Below are positions 61,003 to 64,000 of a stretch of 64,000 bases of DNA, piece after piece. This stretch comes from Ornithinimicrobium cerasi. Its GTDB lineage: Bacteria; Actinomycetota; Actinomycetes; Actinomycetales; Dermatophilaceae. The stretch lies in assembly GCF_003702705.1 (NCBI RefSeq), contig NZ_QZMN01000005.1:223151-287150 (forward strand), written 5' to 3'. The notes beneath the pieces were generated by a model. That model did not search any database, was not told the DNA's origin, and was given only the letters and a program-made list of their open reading frames with translations. The first letter of the stretch is position 1. Every line of letters begins with the position of its first letter. A program made the translations under genes and the position numbers.

Positions 61003-61824
61003 ATGACGTCCACCCCGTCCGTGCCGGACTTCGCGGCGGAGGTCGAGGCGCTCCGCACCGACGGCATCACGGGCCTGCGGGGGGCGTTCAGCCGGGAGTG
61101 GGTGGCGCAGCTGGGCGAGGACGTGGAGGCGGCGTTCGCCGAGGCACGTGGTCGCGAGGGCGGTGCGGTGGGGCGCGGTCCGCAGCGCTGGTACGTCGAG
61201 GTGCACCCCGAGCAGATCCGCGGCTTCCTCGACCTGGTGGACCACGACTGGGTCAGGGGGGTGTCCGAGGCGGTGCTGGGACCCGACTACGAGATCGTGG
61301 AGATCGGGTTCGACATCCCCTTCCCGGGTGCCCGGGACCAGCCGTGGCACCGCGACTTCCCGATGCCGGAGGAGACCCGTGTCGAGCGCCGGCTCACCTC
61401 GCTCGCGTTCAACGTCACGACCGTGGACACCGTCGACGAGATGGGTCCGTTCGAGATCGCGCAGGGCACCCAGTGGGACGACTCGCCGACGTTCGACCAC
61501 GGCATGTTCCCGCCGAAGGAGGAGTACGGGCGCTACGAGGGGCTGGCGCAGCGGAAGTACCCGCAGATGGGTGACATCTCGGTGCGTTCGGCCCTCACCA
61601 TCCACCGTGGCACCACGAACCGCTCCCAGCTCTCGCGTCCGGTGGTCGTGCTGGGGGTCGACGCGCCGGGCGCCGGCAACGCCGAGCACCACGACCTCGC
61701 GATGACGCACGGCTACGCGCAGCGCCTGCCCGAGCGGGTGCGCGCGCACCTGCGGTGCCCGGTGGTGGACGAGCTGACCCCGATCACCCAGAAGCACACC
61801 ATCGAGGGTCTGGTGATGGGCTGA
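61003..61824 (+). CDS. Phytanoyl-CoA dioxygenase family (Fe/2-oxoglutarate) enzyme
   Basis: 273 residues. Double-stranded beta-helix with iron ligands H116 and D118 (P-W-H-R-D-F-P-M) and distal H201 (L-T-I-H-R-G-T-T-N-R-S), R207 probably binding 2-oxoglutarate. Members hydroxylate small molecules such as ectoine or secondary metabolites. The gene ends 2 bases before a membrane protein gene, suggesting one transcript. Confidence 0.85.
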   Translation: MTSTPSVPDFAAEVEALRTDGITGLRGAFSREWVAQLGEDVEAAFAEARGREGGAVGRGPQRWYVEVHPEQIRGFLDLVDHDWVRGVSEAVLGPDYEIVEIGFDIPFPGARDQPWHRDFPMPEETRVERRLTSLAFNVTTVDTVDEMGPFEIAQGTQWDDSPTFDHGMFPPKEEYGRYEGLAQRKYPQMGDISVRSALTIHRGTTNRSQLSRPVVVLGVDAPGAGNAEHHDLAMTHGYAQRLPERVRAHLRCPVVDELTPITQKHTIEGLVMG

Positions 61825-61826
61825 CC

Positions 61827-62618
61827 GTGGCCGGCCCGCCCGACGTCCGCTCCCGGGTCACGGCTGCCCGGTCGGTGGCCGTCCTCCTCGCCCTCGTCGC
61901 CCTGTTCATCATGATGGGGCTCATCGACCTGCTCACCCTGCCGGGCTGGGTGGATCAGCGGTACGAGTGGGAGGTGCCGCTCGAGGCGAGCTGGGGGGCG
62001 CTGTTCACCTTCTTCCTGGCGGGCGGGTACGTCTGGGTGGCCCTCTTCCCCCGGGCTCCGTGGCCGGCTTTCGTGCAGCTGGCGATCAGCGCGTCGGCGC
62101 TGCTGGTCAGCGCCGGGGCCGGTGCCGACCCGCGACCCCTCGTCGTGGCGCTGGGGGTCGTCGGGTCGGGACTGGTCCTGTGGTTGCTGCTGGGCAGACC
62201 CGCTGCTCCGAGGCTGGCCAGGCCCGCGGTGGCGTGGGCGCCCATGACCGTGGCGCTGCTCGGGTTCCCGCTCTGGCTCCCCTACGCGCTCGAGGCTCTC
62301 GCCCGCTCCCGGAGCGGCGAGCTCGGGACGATCACCCAGGGGATCGAGCACTGGCCGGTGCAGGGCGCCGTCGCCGTCGCCCTCCTGCTGGCCTCCCTGG
62401 CCGTCTCGCTGTGGGAGGACGCGCGCCCGCTGCTCCGGCTGGCGATCGCGCCGTCCGCGGTCTACATCGGTATGGCGGAGCTCGCCCACCCCGACAGGGC
62501 CGGCGCGATGGGGAGTCTGCCGTGGGGGGTCGGCGTCACCCTGTGGGGCCTGCTCTTGGCACTGGTCGTCGTCCCGCGCTCCCGCACCGGGAACGGCGCA
62601 GGGCCGGCCGATGCATGA
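61827..62618 (+). CDS. Seven-helix membrane protein, function unknown
   Basis: 263 residues from GTG 61827. Seven to eight hydrophobic helices (S-V-A-V-L-L-A-L-V-A-L-F-I-M-M-G-L-I-D, F-T-F-F-L-A-G-G-Y-V-W-V-A-L-F), conserved-looking W-P-V-Q-G and M-A-E-L-A-H. No family recognised. Its TGA stop is at the tip of a large terminator hairpin. Confidence 0.68.
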   Translation: MAGPPDVRSRVTAARSVAVLLALVALFIMMGLIDLLTLPGWVDQRYEWEVPLEASWGALFTFFLAGGYVWVALFPRAPWPAFVQLAISASALLVSAGAGADPRPLVVALGVVGSGLVLWLLLGRPAAPRLARPAVAWAPMTVALLGFPLWLPYALEALARSRSGELGTITQGIEHWPVQGAVAVALLLASLAVSLWEDARPLLRLAIAPSAVYIGMAELAHPDRAGAMGSLPWGVGVTLWGLLLALVVVPRSRTGNGAGPADA

Positions 62619-62640
62619 TGCATCGGCCGGCCCTGTGTCG
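62594..62640. terminator. Bidirectional terminator with stop codon in its loop
   Basis: A perfect 17-bp inverted repeat (62600-62616 and 62618-62634) around one central base, lengthened to about 23 bp by further GC and wobble pairs at its base. The TGA of the membrane protein gene spans the centre (62616-62618). It separates two convergent genes and can serve both. Confidence 0.8.
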
Positions 62641-62687
62641 TCAGGCGGCCTGCGGCCGCCGGTCGACGCTCCGGGAGCGTCGGTGTG

Positions 62688-62987
62688 TCAGTTCTCGTCG
62701 CGGACGACCCGGCTCTCGCGGCTGCCGGACTTGGCCAGGCCCCGGGAGATCATGTAGCCGATGGTCAGGAAGGTGATGTAGCGCATCGCCTGCTCCGCGC
62801 CGAAGGCGTCGCCGCCCTCGCCGCCGGCATCGGCGCTGCCGTTGTCGCCGACGACGAACGCGGTGATGACGATCGCGGCGACGGCCGCGAGGTAGGCGAA
62901 GAACTCGGTGGTCTTGGTGGACGACTTGGTCTCCGAGCCCAGGCGGGTCGCGGGGAGGTCGTGAATGGCGTGGTCAGTGTTCGACAT
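62688..62987 (-). CDS. Small conserved actinobacterial membrane protein
   Basis: 99 residues from ATG 62987. N-terminal L-P-A-T-R-L-G-S-E-T-K-S, helix E-F-F-A-Y-L-A-A-V-A-A-I-V-I-T-A-F-V-V, a Gly-rich loop, then R-Y-I-T-F-L-T-I-G-Y-M-I-S-R-G-L-A-K-S-G-S. I recall similar small proteins in other actinobacteria, function unknown. The SD lies in the perfect palindrome AAGGATCCTT (62989-62998), just before the start. Confidence 0.72.
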   Translation of the reverse strand: MSNTDHAIHDLPATRLGSETKSSTKTTEFFAYLAAVAAIVITAFVVGDNGSADAGGEGGDAFGAEQAMRYITFLTIGYMISRGLAKSGSRESRVVRDEN

Positions 62988-62988
62988 G

Positions 62989-62998
62989 AAGGATCCTT
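62989..62998 (-). promoter_or_regulatory. SD sequence within a 10-bp palindrome
   Basis: AAGGATCCTT is self-complementary and contains the AAGGA ribosome site of the small membrane protein. Pairing within the palindrome leaves no loop, but dimer or alternative pairing could hide the SD. Confidence 0.35.
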
Positions 62999-63261
62999 GA
63001 TGGAGTCGGGGGTGTAGTGCTCGCGATTGGCGGCGCAACAGGGGCGGCACAGGGAATGTGAGGCTGTTGTTCTCAACCTTCATTCCCGCGAGGCTTTCCT
63101 ACGTCGTCAACACTGCGGCACCTTTTCCCGACCCCCGACGGGGGGAACGGCCCTGGCGTGGTGACGGTTCACCCTGCCAGGGCCTGGGCCGCCTCATGAG
63201 TTGATGCGCGTCGACCGTGGGCACCAGCCTAGGTCCGCGGCCCCTGCGCCGGCGTTCTGAA

Positions 63262-63600
63262 TCAGTCCGCGAGGCCCGTGCTGACGGGGACGGGCGGTGC
63301 GCTCGCGACGTAGCGGGCGGTCGGGTCGAGCATGCCGTGCTGCACGCCCCACCGGACGCGGGTCAGCCCGTGCTCCTGCAGCGGCCAGCCACCTGGCTGT
63401 GAGGGGGTGGCCGTCGACGGAGGGGGCGTGGACACCCGGCCGCGGGACCGGTGGCGATCTCGGTGAGGACCCGGGCGAGCCCGGCCGGCGCACCCGGATT
63501 CGCCGGGTGGCGCCAGGACGGGCTGCCGGTCGAGCCTGGACCTGGTCGGCAGGCGGGGACGCGGTCTGGGGGCGGACGGTCATACGTGCGCCGGACTCAG
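63262..63600 (-). pseudogene. Frameshifted remnant of an unidentified gene
   Basis: On the minus strand three frames in turn show codons almost all ending in G or C and protein-like sequence: first A-N-P-G-A-P-A-G-L-A-R-V-L-T-E-I-A-T-G-P (about 63440-63525), then G-V-H-A-P-S-V-D-G-H-P-L-T-A-R-W-L (about 63385-63445), then L-Q-E-H-G-L-T-R-V-R-W-G-V-Q-H-G-M-L (ending at TGA 63262). This suggests one gene broken by two frameshifts and lacking its N-terminus. Family not recognised. Confidence 0.4.
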
Positions 63601-63739
63601 GGTCTCGTGAACGACGACGTAGGGGCGTGCGAGAGGCGGCCGTCCGAAGCAGCTCGGTGGTCGGGGCGCGGACGCGGTGGCTGACGTCTCCCCGCTAGCG
63701 GTCTGCCGAGCCCTGTTCTGGACCCAGCAGACCTCGGCC

Positions 63740-63809
63740 GACCTTCAGGGGCCCCCGAAGGTCCGCCTCCTAGCGACGGTACCCCCTTCGGGGTGACCCC
63801 ACCGGGTGG
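63740..63809. repeat. Cluster of three hairpins
   Basis: A 24-bp palindrome with one mismatched pair (63740-63763; arms GACCTTC/GAAGGTC and GGGG/CCCC), a hairpin ACCCC-CTTC-GGGGT (63781-63794) and the dyad CCACC-G-GGTGG (63799-63809) follow each other within 70 bases. No matching gene end lies on either side except the remnant gene. Confidence 0.5.
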
Positions 63810-63902
63810 ATCAGCGGCGGAGGTGGCCGACGCGGGTGGGAGCGGGTGGTTCTGCCGGCTTTCTGCTGCCGGCCACGGCAGCGCGGGTGAGACGATCTGG
63901 GC

Positions 63903-64000
63903 ATGAACAGCCCGGATCAGTTCCTCCACGATCTGTCGGCCGTGGCGCGGTCCTTGCAGAACGAGACCGGCACCCAGGCGACCCTGGAGATGGCGGTGAG
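63903..64000 (+). CDS. Probable GAF/ANTAR-domain regulator, N-terminus (partial)
   Basis: Starts at ATG 63903 and runs off the window after 32 codons. The visible start, with D-Q-F-L-H-D-L-S-A-V-A-R-S-L-Q and T-G-T-Q-A-T-L-E-M-A-V, matches the usual opening of actinobacterial GAF-ANTAR proteins, which sense ligands and bind RNA through a C-terminal ANTAR domain. GACGAT lies 6 bases before the ATG, so the start may be leaderless. The diagnostic domains are outside the window. Confidence 0.55.
   Translation, partial: MNSPDQFLHDLSAVARSLQNETGTQATLEMAV

Larger units (their letters stand above)
62999..63902. other. 900-base region without an intact gene
   Basis: 63000-63200 is AT-richer and should hold the promoter of the small membrane protein; TTGACG on the minus strand near 63107 is a possible -35. 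CCCTGGC/GCCAGGG-like arms near 63151-63183 could form a hairpin. 63262-63600 holds a decayed coding region and 63740-63809 a hairpin cluster, both listed separately. Remaining open frames are short, in conflicting directions, and lack third-position GC bias. Confidence 0.5.

Noticed and set aside
63194-63583. Intact 129-codon minus-strand gene
   Set aside because: Only its middle third shows coding-like third positions; flanking stretches fit other frames, so it is treated as part of a frameshifted remnant.

Overview
The window is very GC-rich, and nearly all its genes end their codons in G or C, use GTG starts freely and overlap by ATGA, GTGA or TGATG. Gene content (Fds-type formate dehydrogenase, narGHJI, siderophore-interacting protein, DUF222-HNH protein, ANTAR/GAF-like start, TAGnnT -10 boxes right at start codons) points to an aerobic or facultative high-GC actinobacterium, probably Micrococcales; an Intrasporangiaceae/Ornithinimicrobiaceae-type host is a guess. 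No rRNA, tRNA, CRISPR, prophage or transposase was found.

Layout. 1-2354: end of an acetate symporter and acs (acetate uptake and activation). 2531-8346: Pls-like single-module NRPS with six-transmembrane C-terminus, a coupled M1 aminopeptidase and a phosphopantetheinyl transferase; the adenylation pocket reads like a lysine code, so this looks like a poly- or oligo-amino-acid system. 8333-10147: metB and a PNPOx-fold protein. 10268-16105: NAD-dependent molybdenum formate dehydrogenase (gamma, beta, alpha, delta) plus a small membrane protein. 16200-23391: DUF222-HNH protein, Bcr/CflA exporter, GH13 enzyme, LuxR regulator, GT2.

23408-40267 is a nitrate/nitrite respiration block. On the minus strand: narK1, narK2, DUF2249, hemerythrin, and a membrane-anchored copper nitrite reductase. 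On the plus strand: a Cys-rich ArsR-like regulator, narGHJI, a cupin, then moeB-mobA-moaD. Further cofactor genes (moaA, moaB) lie at 45132-46676. Formate dehydrogenase and nitrate reductase both need molybdopterin, so formate or NADH oxidation, nitrate reduction to nitrite, nitrite reduction to NO and NO handling could be served by genes in this window.

40310-51030: VanZ-GH15 fusion, two-component pair with an unusual kinase, MarR/MMPL divergent pair, EntS-like MFS gene preceded by a leaderless mini-ORF. 51070-55930: FecCD/FecB-type iron-siderophore importer and a siderophore-interacting flavoprotein, divergent around a near-perfect DtxR/IdeR box. 55959-58883: SRPBCC, methionine aminopeptidase, SDR and LLM oxidoreductase in one overlapping operon. 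58892-64000: kinase-like ATPase, carboxylesterase, PhyH-type dioxygenase, membrane proteins, a decayed gene, and the start of a probable GAF/ANTAR gene.

Most striking: the lysine-code Pls-like cluster, the NirK-membrane fusion, the VanZ-glucoamylase-like fusion, a tandem-phosphoacceptor kinase, a family of leaderless promoters including one driving an 8-codon ORF, and an over-represented CATACC/GGTATG word.
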